Positions 12,720-23,663 are shown, counted from the stretch's first letter. The stretch is 64,000 nt of DNA from Asparagopsis taxiformis (GCA_030407315.1 JALQPE010001720.1:62001-126000), one strand, 5' to 3'. Numbers and translations: made by a program. The notes: generated by a model from the letters alone, not told the origin.

Positions 12720-12909
12720 GTAGGCCGAAGACAGGGCAGCTCGGAATCATGCGGATGAAGACGACAGAAGCTCCCAAGAAGAGAACCCTCACAGCGGGTG
12801 AAGAATTCATCTTGAGCAGATCAACTCCACAGTTGCGATAACGCCTATTCTGCCGGGAGATCCTGAATATAGTGAGGACGAAGAGGAAGAACAATATTCC
12901 GACGGCTAG
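12720..12909 (+). pseudogene. Severed 3' end of gene P1 (ParB/dioxygenase)
   Basis: This fragment matches the last ~63 codons of P2 (51083-50894, reverse complement) and ends in TAG at 12909 with the acidic tail SEDEEEEQYSDG. It was separated from the rest of P1 (42402-46211) by the element A insertion and then moved by the inversion. Compared with P2 one C is missing (TTGCGATAA against TTGCCGATAA), which stops the frame at 12841. The tail lies outside both recognisable domains. Confidence 0.9.
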
Positions 12910-13180
12910 ATAGCTTAAACAACTACTACTTTGGTAAACAATTATCGAGAATATAATCATCTCCTTTATCACTTTCAATCTATGAACCTACTATAATGTA
13001 CTTCCGTTCCATGCTTTCAAACTAGATTGTCCATTCCCTCGTGGGTTGGAGCATGATTTCCAGGACGATTCCCTCACATCTCTAGACTCGATGGTCTATG
13101 GTAGAAATAGCAGAACAATTGGGTTTGTACGTGCTTCATCGCCTACTTGCTTCCGGTAATGGGTGGACGTGCACGATACA
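12910..13180. other. 3' flank of P1, no gene seen
   Basis: A-T-rich sequence matching the 3' flank of P2 (50893-50627, reverse complement). I see no open frame or RNA gene. Confidence 0.7.
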
Positions 13181-13386
13181 CGATCAACCTGAAATGGACG
13201 TCCGGTGGATGTCCAGCTCAGATGCATTGCTGGCCAGCCCAGAAATTCTACAATTTCAGTGAGAAGAAAATTGCAAAAAACATCGATTTGGGCGGTCGAT
13301 TGTGCCGTACGGCATACCCCCATCTCAAAAACATGTTCACATGTGCATGTTTTTGAGAATAGCCCAAATTTTAATTCAAATCAAGG
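13181..13386 (-). repeat. Palindromic X-element repeat, copy a
   Basis: Reverse-orientation copy of the ~205-bp repeat (consensus copy at 49918-50126). It includes the long inverted repeat CTCAAAAACATG...CATGTTTTTGAG; the second palindrome has one end base changed (GTGCCGTACGGCAT). It is followed by sequence with the palindrome CCCCGATCGGGG. Confidence 0.9.
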
Positions 13387-13631
13387 TGTCTAATTTGGCC
13401 ACAACGGCCCCAGGAACCGGCCGCCGGCCCCGATCGGGGGCTATCACTGGCGTCTGTAAGCACCAACTGTAAGCCGGAACCGGCCCGCCGCCCCGATCGG
13501 GGCTATCACTGGCTTCTATAAGCACCAACTGTAAGCCGAAATCGCGTCTCACGAAGGGTCGATTTCAGGCTCAACACGTCAGGGACAGGTCTTGGTCCTT
13601 GTTCTATCATGGTCCCGCCCCACTCTCTCAC

Positions 13632-13715
13632 GACCAACCTGAAATGGACGTCCGGTGGATGTCCAGCTCGATTGCACTGCTGGCCAGCCCAGAAATTCTA
13701 AAATTTCCGAAAAAT
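13632..13715 (-). repeat. Palindromic X-element repeat, partial copy b
   Basis: Only the segment from ACCTGAAATGGACGTCCGG through the GCTGGCCAGCCCAGAAATTC block is present; both palindromes of the full repeat are missing. It matches partial copy e at 49200-49288 in inverse orientation. Confidence 0.8.
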
Positions 13716-14033
13716 CAATTTGGTGGCCCAGCATCTCCTGTGCCGAAAATTCCCGCAGTCACTTCTGATATAGTATATCGTAGTAGTAGTAGTCTAGACG
13801 TGTTTCGCACTTGTACGCATCAGGGAAGGCGTCACGGAAGGTTGAGATTACGCTACTTGTGTACTGCGTCGTCTGAAATAGCGAGTAGTGTTTGTTGTAT
13901 AGTTGTGGAGTATGCATCTAGTGGTTTGTAAAGCTTGCAGAACGGGATAGGGATGTGGGTGGCCCTATTTTATGAATACATGAGTACCAATATTCAGGGT
14001 TGACAGAGCGGAAAGGCATAGGCTCATACATGT

Positions 14034-14800
14034 TTGAGATTGCATAGTGGAGAAAATATTTACATCGAAATTTACATGGAGCAGATGGAGGTTTTAAGGA
14101 TGACGTATGTGAGGAAGAAAATTCTTCTGTGGTATGAGGATGTGTTCTGCGGGGGGATGGATGGAATCTTGGGATGGTACAGGGGAGGTGGAAATGTACG
14201 GAGTGCGGGTTTAGATTGGAGTGTGATTCAGAGAGGAGTGCCGACGAGCATATTATGGGGATTGGGGAGACGCTGCGGGGTGTTGGGGTAGTGAGGGCGG
14301 AGGAGGTGTTTAGGTGGGACCGTGGGAGGGTGCGGTTGAAGGCCCCGAGAGGAGGGGTTTTTAGGAAAGTGAGGAGAAAGAGGGAGGTTGCGTCTGTTCT
14401 GGCTATGGTGAGTGGGGATGTGATGGAGAAGAAGGGGTTTATTGTATTTGGGGAGGGAGGGGAGTGGGAGGATGGCTGCGAAGTGGGGGGTTGATATGTG
14501 TTTCAGAGCGGGGAGGTTTCTGGGGAGACGGCGGGGGAGCGGGAGCGTGGGCCGGTGGTGGTGGTGTATACGGTATCGAAGATGCGGATGGCGTGGGGGC
14601 ATGTAGCAGGTGAGGGAGGGAGGGGTGGAGCAGGTCGGGTACGGGATGGGGAGTGAGAGGTTTTGGAAGAGTAAGCTGCAGAGGAAGTTTGTGGAGAGGG
14701 CGAAGGAGAGGGGTTGAAGGTAGAGGAGAGAGGGTATTGAAGAACAATACGTTTCAAAGGTGATGGGGGAGAGCATGGTCGAGGAGATAGGGGGTGTTTT
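14034..14800 (+). pseudogene. Decayed C2H2-like gene Z, copy 1
   Basis: This is a broken frame starting at an ATG-like position near 14034 (LHSGENIYIEIYMEQMEVLR). It shifts near 14175 into a frame with WKCTECGF and, 14 residues after the second Cys, an SADEHIMG stretch, which could form a small zinc site. Further shifted pieces include VVVVYTVSKMRMAWGH and YGMGSERFWKSKLQ. Copy 2 lies at 48150-48901 on the minus strand with different frameshifts, so the ancestral gene was longer and protein-coding on this purine-rich strand. Function unknown. The proline-rich frames on the opposite strand are probably by-products of the pyrimidine-rich composition. Confidence 0.5.
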
Positions 14801-15124
14801 GCCCTATTCTGAGGTAGTATGAGGACTGGTTATACGACATCTGTACGGTAGAGCAGAAAAGTAGGTATGGAATGGAGGTGTGCACCGTGGAAGCGGGGAT
14901 AGGTAGCTGAAAATGCGTGCTAGAGTGGTATTGGGGGTGTTTGAGGTACAGTACGGGGGAGGTGAGCACCAACTGGAAGGGGGTGTGAGGGAGAGGATGA
15001 AAAAATTAAAGACAAAATTGGAGTCGACCGACAAGGAAAAATAGAGTGGTCGCCGTGATGGATGCGGACATCCATGTCGAGCACGGCGGCAGAAATTTCT
15101 GGGGTCGAAATTTTTGAATTTCTG

Positions 15125-15350
15125 AACCGGCGCCCGTCCTAGGTGGACATAGACATGGCGGAAGTCCATCCCGAGGGGGACATCCGTGGTACTAGAAACA
15201 ATGAATGTCGCCCTAGTAATACTAGACGTACTAGACCGCATGGACGTCCGGTTCTAGGCGGACATCCAAAAATACTGGAGAAAATGGATGTCCGCCTAGT
15301 AATACTAGGTGTACTAGAGGTTGTGGACGTCCGCGTCCATTTCCGAGAAC
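15125..15350 (-). repeat. Array of GGAYGTCC motifs, copy 1
   Basis: Inverted copy of 47570-47795. Palindromic GGACGTCC and its GGATGTCC/GGACATCC variants recur every 20-50 bases, mixed with CTAGTAATACTAG-type palindromes. It ends where a truncated copia element begins at about 15357. Confidence 0.75.
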
Positions 15351-15356
15351 ACAGAC

Positions 15357-16009
15357 GAACTCGCCCTGACATCGCATTTGCCGTTGGGAGACTTGCACAG
15401 TTCGTTGAGGCCTCGACAAAAGCTCTCTGGGTAGCCGTTAAACGTGTCCTGCGCTACATCGCTGGTACACGGGACTTTGGCGTGATGTACAGAGCTACAG
15501 CAACACTTGCACCAGTCGGGTACAGCGACTCGGACTGGGGCGGTTGTACTATCAACCGGAAGTCGACCAGTGGCTATGTCTTCAAGATGGCTGGAGGAGC
15601 GGTGAGCTGGAAGTCTCGTAAGCAAAGCTGAGTAGCCCAGTCTTCCTCAGAAGCAGAATACATGGCTCTCAGTGCAGCAGTGAAGGAGGCAATCTGGCTG
15701 AGAAACATCGTTGGTTTCAGCAGCAGTACAAATTCTGCAGATCCTATCCTCATCAATGTGGATAATCAAGGATCTATCAAAATGGCTAGGAACGATGCTT
15801 CTGGAACCCGCACAAAGCATATCGACATTCGGTATCACTTTGTCCGCGATTGCCTCCTCGAAGGGATGTTCGATATCGACTACTGTCCAACATCCGATAT
15901 GGTAGCGGATGTCCTCACTAAGCCTCTGCAAAGGATTCAGTTCGTCAAGCTTCGTGAACTTATGGGGGTAACTACCAAATCATTAATCGAGAAGGTCAAA
16001 GAGGGAGAG
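15357..16009 (+). pseudogene. pol: Truncated copia pol (RT end and RNase H)
   Basis: The sequence is nearly identical to the last ~218 codons of the element C polyprotein, starting within the reverse transcriptase C-terminus (RPDIAFAVGRLAQF) and covering RNase H (SDSDWGGC, SSSEAEYM). It carries an in-frame TGA (about 15629) where C has GGC just before VAQSSSEAEYM. The 5' part is missing; the break at about 15357 joins sequence of the X cluster. It runs directly into its own 3' LTR. Confidence 0.9.
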
Positions 16010-16493
16010 TGTTGAAGCACTGGAATTGGCCCTGAGGGGCTCAATACGTGAGTAAACTTTGACCCTCGATTTCTCCTAGGAGTGCTCTAGGCGCTCCAAA
16101 CCTATCTCATCGTGTTCATTGCGTGCCCGAATTAGTCGGGTAGCAACTTCTCCGAAGCTTCTACGACCTTTCTTCATGGAGATAATAGCGTCTGAAGTTT
16201 CATTTGTTTGTCATACTTTCAATTAGTAATTAGAAAAGCCAGGATGGGTTCCCATCATGGCAGAGGGAAAGTGTTATGATAAGTGTACACGTGTGGACGA
16301 TATGATAGAGAAGCCCACGTGTACCAGATTGGCAGCGGGTGCTTGCTAGGACAGACTGTCAGTGACAGTCTGTCTGGAGCAGCCATGAACAGGCTGTCCT
16401 TAGCACCGCCGGCGCACCTCGGCGAGAATACAAATAATGTAGTGAGCTCGCAGATTCAATAAACACTCGGTAAGCGACCATTTCGTTTGAACA
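16010..16493 (+). repeat. 3' LTR of truncated copia copy
   Basis: A 484-bp LTR beginning TGTTGAAGCAC and ending TTTGAACA, the same family as element C. It contains AATAAA at about 16456 and a ~25-bp palindrome GACAGACTGTC..GACAGTCTGTC. The pol stop codon lies inside its first bases. No matching duplication could be tested because the 5' end is lost. Confidence 0.9.
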
Positions 16494-16561
16494 ATCCCGA
16501 CCCAATCGCAGCGAACGCGCGCGCGTCGACGAAATAAATTGCGTCACATTACCAGCTAACT

Positions 16562-16889
16562 TCTAGAACTACGTCGTTCCACATCAAGCGTCGGGACACT
16601 TTCGAGAGTGTAGCAAACGCACTTGGAATACGGAATGAAACAATACCTGGGATAGACTGCGACACTCGATGGTCTTCAACTTTTCAAATAGTGAAGAAGG
16701 CTTTTGAAACTAAGCAGATTTTGACAACTGTTGTCAATAGCAGTCCTGATCTCAGCGACTACGCGATATCAGAAGAAGACTGGGAGAAGGCTGATACTGT
16801 CTGCGGCTTTCTGTAGACAGCTGGAACACTAACTGAAACTCAGTCAGGCTCTCAATACGTCACCCTAAGTGTTTGCGTCAAAGGTTTCA
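16562..16889 (+). pseudogene. hAT-family transposase fragment
   Basis: One plus-strand frame reads RRDTFESVANAL..., then DCDTRWSSTFQIVKKAFE, then ISEEDWEKADTVCGFL, a TAG stop, and TETQSGSQYVTLSVCVK. This order (D..TRW.ST, then ..EW..A..V..FL, then ..SG..Y.TLS) is the signature of the hAT transposase catalytic region. It has no start, one in-frame stop and is cut at 16895 by an old LTR fragment. It is a remnant of a cut-and-paste DNA transposon. Confidence 0.75.
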
Positions 16890-16895
16890 AACTAC

Positions 16896-17174
16896 TGTAG
16901 CATGTAGAAAATCTGCAGGAGCGGTAAACCACCCGACAAGTGTCCCGAGCCTCGGTAGAGGAGGTGGTAGAGCAGATGAACTTATAGTGTACACAGCGGG
17001 TAGTCTCGTATGAGGGATTGTGTCGCTACCGGAAGGGGTTGTGGGACTATAGTTCTCATGCGAGGGGCGTATGAATGGAGCGAGAAACGTAATCCTCGAG
17101 CTGTTGGTTAACCCTAAAGTTTTTCCGGAGAGGGTTAAACGTGAGATATGCGAACACTGTTCCACTGCGTCGTA
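16896..17174 (-). repeat. Old, truncated B-type gypsy LTR fragment
   Basis: The sequence matches the last ~280 bases of the B LTR (CTACA end at 16896) at visibly lower identity than the B1/B2 copies share, with small indels. The upstream part of the LTR is missing; the MITE-like element at 17175 begins at the break. Confidence 0.8.
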
Positions 17175-17431
17175 CCCAGTAAGCCTTAAAGATGTACCAA
17201 AGATGGCCGCATGATGTACCTATGACATGCATGGTGTTCCTCTGATGTACGGATAAGGATCATTTGCTCTTCAGCTGATGGCCGCATAGCGATACACCAA
17301 TGATGGACGGGAGATGTCCATACGCTCATCTCCCGGACATCAGCGAAGTATCTCTTGCGTAGAGTAGAGATATCACGTACATCACTAGTTCATCTAAAGC
17401 ATATCAGGGGTACATATTCCTTCTTATAGGG
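17175..17431. mobile_element. MITE-like repeat, copy 1
   Basis: A 257-bp element starting CCCAGTAAG and ending CTTATAGGG, so its short imperfect inverted ends are CCC(A/T)(G/A)TAAG. It is nearly identical (a few changes) to 34689-34947 in inverse orientation. TA flanks it on both sides here, but the other copy is flanked by TGG, so the duplication length is unsettled. No coding capacity. Confidence 0.65.
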
Positions 17432-18460
17432 TACTGGCCAGGAATAGTAGGTCCTACTGGAATGCTCATGGCAACAGATACTAAACAGCTTATTCGTCTG
17501 CAGTAATCGTGGGTTTGTGGAGTGAAGCAAGATGAGAAATATAGATCCCAGTGACTGAAAGCTAGGAAACCATCTCCCCTGACAGCTGGTTGTGTAGCTG
17601 CAGAAAATGGCGTTGCAGGAAGTGACGCTGTTTCATGTACTGAATAATTTATTTGAGTGCTTGCATCGCAATGCGTTCCAACGGACAACAGCAGCTTGCA
17701 CTCAGTGGTACATGCTGATAGCATTTCATCCGAGGAGACTATTGACTCTCGCAATGATTTTGATCATGAAACCAAAAGTTTAAAATAAATAACAACTCCA
17801 AGTTGTGAAGCTCTTGCGATGACGTGTAGCCTCCTAAGTGTGAGTGGTATGTTCCGCCGAAAAGTATGAGTGCACGAAATATAGACACGTTACAGCAACC
17901 AGCGGCAATAATTTTTACAAGGCTGACAAGTCATCTGCTTGGGGGTGTTGCAGATAGGAAATTTTCCTGTACAAATAAATGCCATACAAAAAATATATCT
18001 TACATTACAGTGTGCGTCATGCCGCAGAACTGCATTATTCTCTTGGGAGATTGTACGTGGCGCTCTGCTCGGTGTTCAGTAATCGTGACTTTCTTATCCG
18101 AGATGGGGTACATTGGTAGAGCGTCTGAGGTGAAAAGAGGGGCAGATATGTTCTGGCTACAGTTGTGTAGCAACAGTGGGCTTACCATGTCCATAGACAT
18201 ACATGTCAACATTATGGAAAATTTACCATGTTGAAGATGTACACAGGCCAACTTGCCCATTATGACGTATCTGTAGCGGAATAATGTTCCTGAAGAGCCC
18301 GGTACCAGATGCCCATCCGAACATGAATCATCAGGCTAATTGAATCACTCAGGAACACCATATCGTTTCATTCAATCTTCTTCTCATGATCTCAGGTGTA
18401 TTTTTAATCCTCCATGCCTATTCGAAAGCAGATAGACACTCTTTGATTCTTTTTACACTG
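17432..18460. other. Region without recognisable gene
   Basis: It contains only short frames without domain signals and without convincing starts; several begin at non-ATG codons. Part of it may belong to the 3' side of the transposase gene that follows. Confidence 0.5.
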
Positions 18461-20613
18461 TCAACAGAAAGTGTTTTGTCTCGTTTCAGTTTGTTCAGTC
18501 GTACAAGGACTGTGTTGACACTTATTTCGGAGCTCCACTCTCGTTTGTTGGTAACATCGCTTTTCTGTATTTTGACGCGAATGGATCCTTTCCATCCCCA
18601 TAAGCTTCCAGCCAAAGCACTTCCATGTATGAATTACACCATTTATTTCTGTTTGAGCTTGTTCAGTGACCAAAGCAAGCCAAAATGGACAGTTGTCTTC
18701 GGTTGTCCTGACAGCTACTATGTCGTTCTCGGAGTAGCAGTAATTGATCACCACCTCTTCTTCACCCTCCGAAGATTCACTTCCAGCAGGATTTGAACTA
18801 TTGATCTGAGTGGTACGGGGAATATGGCTTGATAAGGATTCAGGTGATAGAAATCTGTTCCAGTGCATGGGATCTTCTCGAATAAAATATATAGTGTCCC
18901 GAAGTTCTTCAAGCTCTTTCATTTTGCTGAATCTGCAATTCGACTCTGCAGCAGCTATTCCCCTAGATACCTCCGCGAAGTTGTCAGGAGGAGTAGTAAT
19001 AGTTGGTGGAGAGGAGAAAATATCCGGAGTGAACTTAAGAAATCCTCCAGAGCCGTCTTCACGTATGGGCTCCCACTCAGAATCCGATGTCTCTTTAACA
19101 GAAACTGTAGTTCGCACCCTCTCATACTGACTCCTGGGTGTCCCTGAATCTAGTGAGAAACGAAGAATCTCCAGTGGGAGAACGAAGCCATTTCTACCAA
19201 GCACTTAGACGCTTCGAAGAGAGCGGAAGCATTGATAGCATGAAGCATATGGTTCACATACGGTCTTGGAGTGTAGGATTCAGACAGTTCATGCAGCAAA
19301 TCCGTCAAAGTGATTGCAGAATGTGTTCGGAGACGTATTGATGTGCAAGAAAAGGCTTGGTCGATATCTTCATGAGTATGGCCTACGGGTAGGAAGGATA
19401 CATGTGCCTCTTCAAAAACTTCTGAAGAAACTAAGCACTCGATGTACGAAAGGAAATATCGATTCTTATTCTCACGCGTGCAATTGTCCACCTGTACGAG
19501 AAGCACATTAGGTAACCTTCCTTCCATAGCTTTTCTCGATAACCAGCGATGTATCCCTTCGATCACATGATTGGCACCTGTTTTGTGTTCGCCAGTCATC
19601 GTCAGGAGCATAAGTTTGTTAGGTGAAGCGTGCTCCAGTATGCCTGTCAGATGGACTCCAATTTTGTGACCGCGTTGAGTTTCCTTTGTCTCATGAGGCC
19701 AATGTGGTAACTCATAGCCACTCTGAGACGCTCCATCAATTATTATACTCGCATACTTTTGTGGGGGGTTTCTTGCAGCATCCCTGTTCTTATAGTAATG
19801 CATACGTTCTCTCTCAACAAAGCGGTAATGCGCAGATTGCATGTCGCGCAGCTTATCAGTCCTTGCACGGTCCATCCAAGCTTCTCCAAGCTCTTGTCTT
19901 AGTTTCTCGCATATATCGCACATTGAGAATCGATGTACACGCCTACATTTTATACTCCTACAGAACGCTTTCCAAGTTGAGATGAAGTACGAGTATGTAG
20001 GAACTGGGAGTAAATTTCCAGATCCATCGTGTTCTCTCCAATGTCTTCTGAAGTGCTCATACACCTGTCTTTTTTCGAAGTAAGGCAGATGCATCTCATC
20101 TGAATCAGGCATCCTGTTGGCTGTGCTGGCTGCTAGGTTCTCTATGTAGGCCCTGAAGGAATCCCTTAACGTCTCTCTAGCACCAAGTATTGGCATGCGC
20201 ACTATTGCCTTTGAACCTCCTGCCTTCGGTGTTTCTTTTACAGCACATTGGAGGAACCTCGACATGCTAAATCCAAGATCCAGAAACCTGGAACACACTG
20301 GGAGGCCATCGAAGAAAAATTTCTTTTTCATTCGGTTAGAAACATGAATTGTGCGTAGCATTGTATTCAAAGATAGTTTCCTTTCTGCTTGAGACATCAA
20401 CATAAATATCTTTCTTTGAGCTTTGAAGTAGCTTTCGTTCACTCTTGAGAAGCACTTTCTACCCCTACAACATTTCCACCCAGATAAATCGAGCCTCAAA
20501 GTTTCTTCAGCCAGTCTCTTCCGTTTTGCTTGAAGCTCAGAGGTATTCTTAACCGGTTTGTCCCTATGGATCAAAGCATAATCATTTTCCCTATCCTCCG
20601 AATAGAGAAACAT
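18461..20613 (-). pseudogene. DDE-type transposase with GHTHEDID motif (frameshifted)
   Basis: The main frame (20613-19150) starts with ATG and encodes a Cys-rich N-terminus (GWKCCRGRKCF), a second Cys pair (CDICEKL), and an RNase H-like catalytic region with IIIDGASQSG, LLVQVDNCTRENKNR and FLPVGHTHEDIDQAFS, which supply the acidic residues. I associate this pattern with a widespread family of transposase-like eukaryotic proteins (DUF7869-like), from memory. The C-terminal part (frame ending at 18461, with ENDIVAVRTTEDNCPFWLALV) is in a -1 frame, so a shift lies at about 19150-19200. An upstream frame (20839-20591) overlaps the start and could be a lost N-terminus. No terminal inverted repeats were found. 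A domesticated function cannot be excluded, but the shift argues for decay. Confidence 0.65.
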
Positions 20614-20839
20614 GAGAAAAAGTTTTCGTGAATGCTAGTGAGAAAATTTTCCAGTCAAAGCTTGATAGACGATGCAAGCGGGGATCGTTAACCGAATTCA
20701 GAATTGAGAAGAAGTTTACGTATAGAAAAAAGTTAGATGGGGAAAATGGGTATTTCCAGTCATTAGCTTTACCAATGCGAGAAATTATCGTAGCAGTTGC
20801 ACCACTCGCTTTGGAGGGAGTCAAGTCAAAAATTTTCAA

Positions 20840-21313
20840 ATGGAAGTCTAGGATTACTGAACGGTATTCTCTGTGGTATGCAAAGCCCTTTCATGACTCT
20901 GCACCGTAGGTATCCTAGAAATGAAAAGACATTTTGGCCCCACGTAGTTCCATTGTGATGCGGGCAGAGTATCAACAGAGGCCGATGTACGCTTTTACTA
21001 GCTTTTTGCGTGAACGATTACGCATTTATACATCATTTTACTCAAAGAAAAAGCTTCAGATTGCTACAGTTGGGGTTGGCTTGCGTGATATCAAATGGAT
21101 CTCTCATAAATTCTCAATTGTACTCATAGTTCGAGACTTGGCCTAGGCCAAAGAGTCTGCATGGATGGTGCAGTGAAGTGCGAGCCGTAGTGACTCCTGA
21201 ATTTCCCCAGAACCTATATCATATTTTCACAGTATCCAATCACTAGGGTAACAAATTTATGTCTGATGATCACACGATTATAAGAGATGGTGGACGGAAT
21301 AGTATTTTAACAA
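20840..21313. other. Region without recognisable gene
   Basis: No domain or RNA gene seen. Its last five bases (AACAA, 21309-21313) are the present left flank of B2. By the inversion model they belong to the insertion site of B1. Confidence 0.5.
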
Positions 21314-21999
21314 TGTCGTACCGCCTGGCGGTCCTCGCCGATCGAGGCGTGTCGCTTCCCTATTGGGTACCCACTTAAGGGATGTGCCAATCACAAGGCA
21401 CCAGCCAACTGGCGTGTTTCCTATACTTGGGACAAGCTAAGGCTGACAAATAACCCTATCCGGGCCCATCGGCCCCGGCCAAGACCCCACAAGGGGCAAA
21501 TTTCTAACTTAAGCTAACCAGCTGTACATTACAATGTAAGCCTAACTGGCAATAACCTCGCGGGTAGGCGAGTGCCGTTAACTGGGCTCTGGTTGGTCAA
21601 TAACTGGATATTTATTCCTAACCACTAACCCTAGCTTACAGTAGACTTAGGATAAATACGCCACTGGAATAGCCAGTAGGCACGGTTTCTAGAGTAACGT
21701 AAACTCAAGTGGAATTACGACCCATTGGAACAGTGTTCGCATACCTATTGTTCAACCCCTCTCCGGGAAAACCTTAGGGTTAGCCAACAGCTCGACGGAT
21801 TACGTCACTCGCTCTATCCATACGCCTCTCGCGTGAGCACCCCTTCGTCGCACAACCCCCTCCGGGTAACGACACCTTCTCTCTTACGAGACTACCCGCC
21901 GGGTACCTATAAGGTTCATCTGCTCTACCACTTCCTCTACCGAGGCTCGGGACACCTGTCGGGTGGTTTGCCGCTCTAGCGGATTTTCTACCTGCTACA
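21314..21999 (+). repeat. 5' LTR of gypsy element B2
   Basis: A 686-bp LTR, TGTCGTACC to CTGCTACA, followed at once by the primer binding site. It differs from its 3' partner (39842-40527) at one base that I could find (CCGCCGGG against CCGCTGGG), so the insertion looks recent. Confidence 0.97.
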
Positions 22000-22000
22000 T

Positions 22001-22018
22001 TGGTCTCTCGACCTAGAA
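22001..22018 (+). other. Primer binding site of gypsy B2
   Basis: TGGTCTCTCGACCTAGAA begins two bases after the LTR end. It is the same tRNA site as in element A, and the Gag ATG follows at 22077. Confidence 0.85.
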
Positions 22019-22076
22019 CCTTGTACCCTCGGGTAAGTCTCTTTGAGAGAAATTTTCCTTCACAATCATCTTCACG

Positions 22077-23179
22077 ATGCCTCGTAACCCTACAACGGGA
22101 CCCTCTAGTGAGGACATAGCGCCTGCCAGCGACTTATCCGATTCGGATCTGATCGCCGAAGAAGGCGTGGTGATTAACACCCTGCAAGATCGGGCTGACC
22201 GAATCTTCAACGAACGGTTGGAAGAATTCAAGGCTGAATTCAGCACCGTCGTCGAGAAGACTGTTCAAGACCGCAGGGCGGAAATCGTAGACGCTACGGT
22301 CGAAACCGTCATGGAACTGGTCGAGCCAAAGCTGATGGCCGCCAGCCGAGAAGCCACCCAAGATCGGGACGCCGAGTTCCTAGCGGAAACCTGGAATCAG
22401 GTCAAAGCCGAATTCGCTAAACGCGTATCCCGTTTGGAAACTCGTCTGGAGGAGCTTTCGATTCACGGCTTTAATGCCAGTCCATTAGGACAACAGGAGT
22501 TTCCTGCTCGCCGCATCCGATCGGCTGATTTCCCTGACCCTACATCCGGTAGGGAGGAAGAAGAAGATCCCCGATTGGATCAAGTCGCAGAAGCAACCCG
22601 ACATCTGTCCGACTGTGTCGACGCCCTCGCCGAATCACTATCCCAAACAGGGAATATCTCTCGCACGAGACAGCACACTCGTGCCACCGGATCTGCACCG
22701 GAAAACCCCTCGTGGGACGATGAAGAAGGACCTCTTGAGGAAGGCTTAGTGCCTTTGAAGGCCCGCGAACCTGCGTTCGACCTAGTGGTCTCCTATCGGT
22801 ACTACCGACTTAAGAACAAGTCCCTAACGACCGACACCCCAATGGGGAAAACAAGAAGCTTGTATAAGCTAACGGAGAAGATCCGTAATTTCAACGCGTC
22901 ATTCACGCCGTTCGATGGTACGGAACCCATCGATATCCTCCAGTTCCTCGCGGAATTTCAAGAGGCATGTGATTCATGCGGAGTCTCGGAGGGAGAAGCT
23001 ACCAAGTTACTCAAGTATTTCCTAGAAGGAGAACCTCAAAGGTTTATCGCCGCCGAGGCGCGAAAGCGCAAGCTTCTCAACCATTTGCATCAGCAGATCA
23101 CTTGGCCGCAAGCCGTTAACGCCCTTCTGGCTCGCTACGCAACAGACAACGTCCTAGCGGACGCTTATGACGCGGTAAC
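22077..23179 (+). pseudogene. gag: Gag of gypsy B2, N-terminal part (interrupted by copia C)
   Basis: ATG at 22077. The frame stays open through an acidic and coiled N-terminal region into the retrotransposon Gag capsid domain (NFNASFTPFDGTEPIDILQFLAEFQ, ITWPQAVNALLARY). It breaks at 23179, where the copia LTR starts after the target duplication GTAAC (23175-23179). The frame resumes exactly at 29631. Without the insertion Gag would be about 640 codons. Similarity to the Gag of element A is clear over the capsid domain. Confidence 0.93.
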
Positions 23180-23663
23180 TGTTGAAACGAATTGGTCGCT
23201 TACCGAGCGTTTATTGAATCTGCGAGCTCACTACATTATTTGTATTCTCGCCGAGGTGCGCCGGCGGTGCTAAGGACAGCCTGTTCATGGCTGCTCCAGA
23301 CAGACTGTCACTGACAGTCTGTCCTAGCAAGCACCCGCTGCCAATCTGGTACACGTGGGCTTCTCTATCATATCACCCACACGTGTACACTTATCATAAC
23401 ATTTTCCCTCTGCCATGATGGCAACCCATCCTGGCTTTTCTAATTACTAATTGAAAGTATGACAAACAAATTGAAACTTCAGACGCTATTATCTCCATGA
23501 AGAAAGGTCGTAGAAGCTTCGGAGAAGTTGCTACCCGACTAATTCGGGCACGCTGAACACGATGAGATAGGTTTGGAGCGCCTAGAGCACTCCTAGGAGA
23601 AATCGAGGGTCAAAGTTTTCTCACGTAATTGAGCCCCTCAGGGCCAATTCCAGTGCTTCAACA
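23180..23663 (-). repeat. 3' LTR of copia C
   Basis: 484 bp, TG...CA ends. A polypurine tract (AAAGAGGGGGAG on the minus strand) abuts it at 23664. The last Cys codon and TGA stop of gag-pol lie inside its first bases. It carries the GACAGACTGTC palindrome. Confidence 0.95.

Noticed and set aside
13599..13931. Plus-strand frame of 110 codons and related frames in the palindromic repeats
   Set aside because: They are translations of the X repeat; frames change among copies because of indels, so no coding constraint.
21725..21979. 84-codon frame conserved in three places (also 248-502 and 40253-40507)
   Set aside because: All three are the same B-type LTR; conservation reflects recent copying, and the old LTR at 16896 has a disrupted frame.
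22030..22040. Splice donor GGGTAAGT in the B2 leader
   Set aside because: No convincing branch site and acceptor pair was found before or within gag, so an intron is not claimed.
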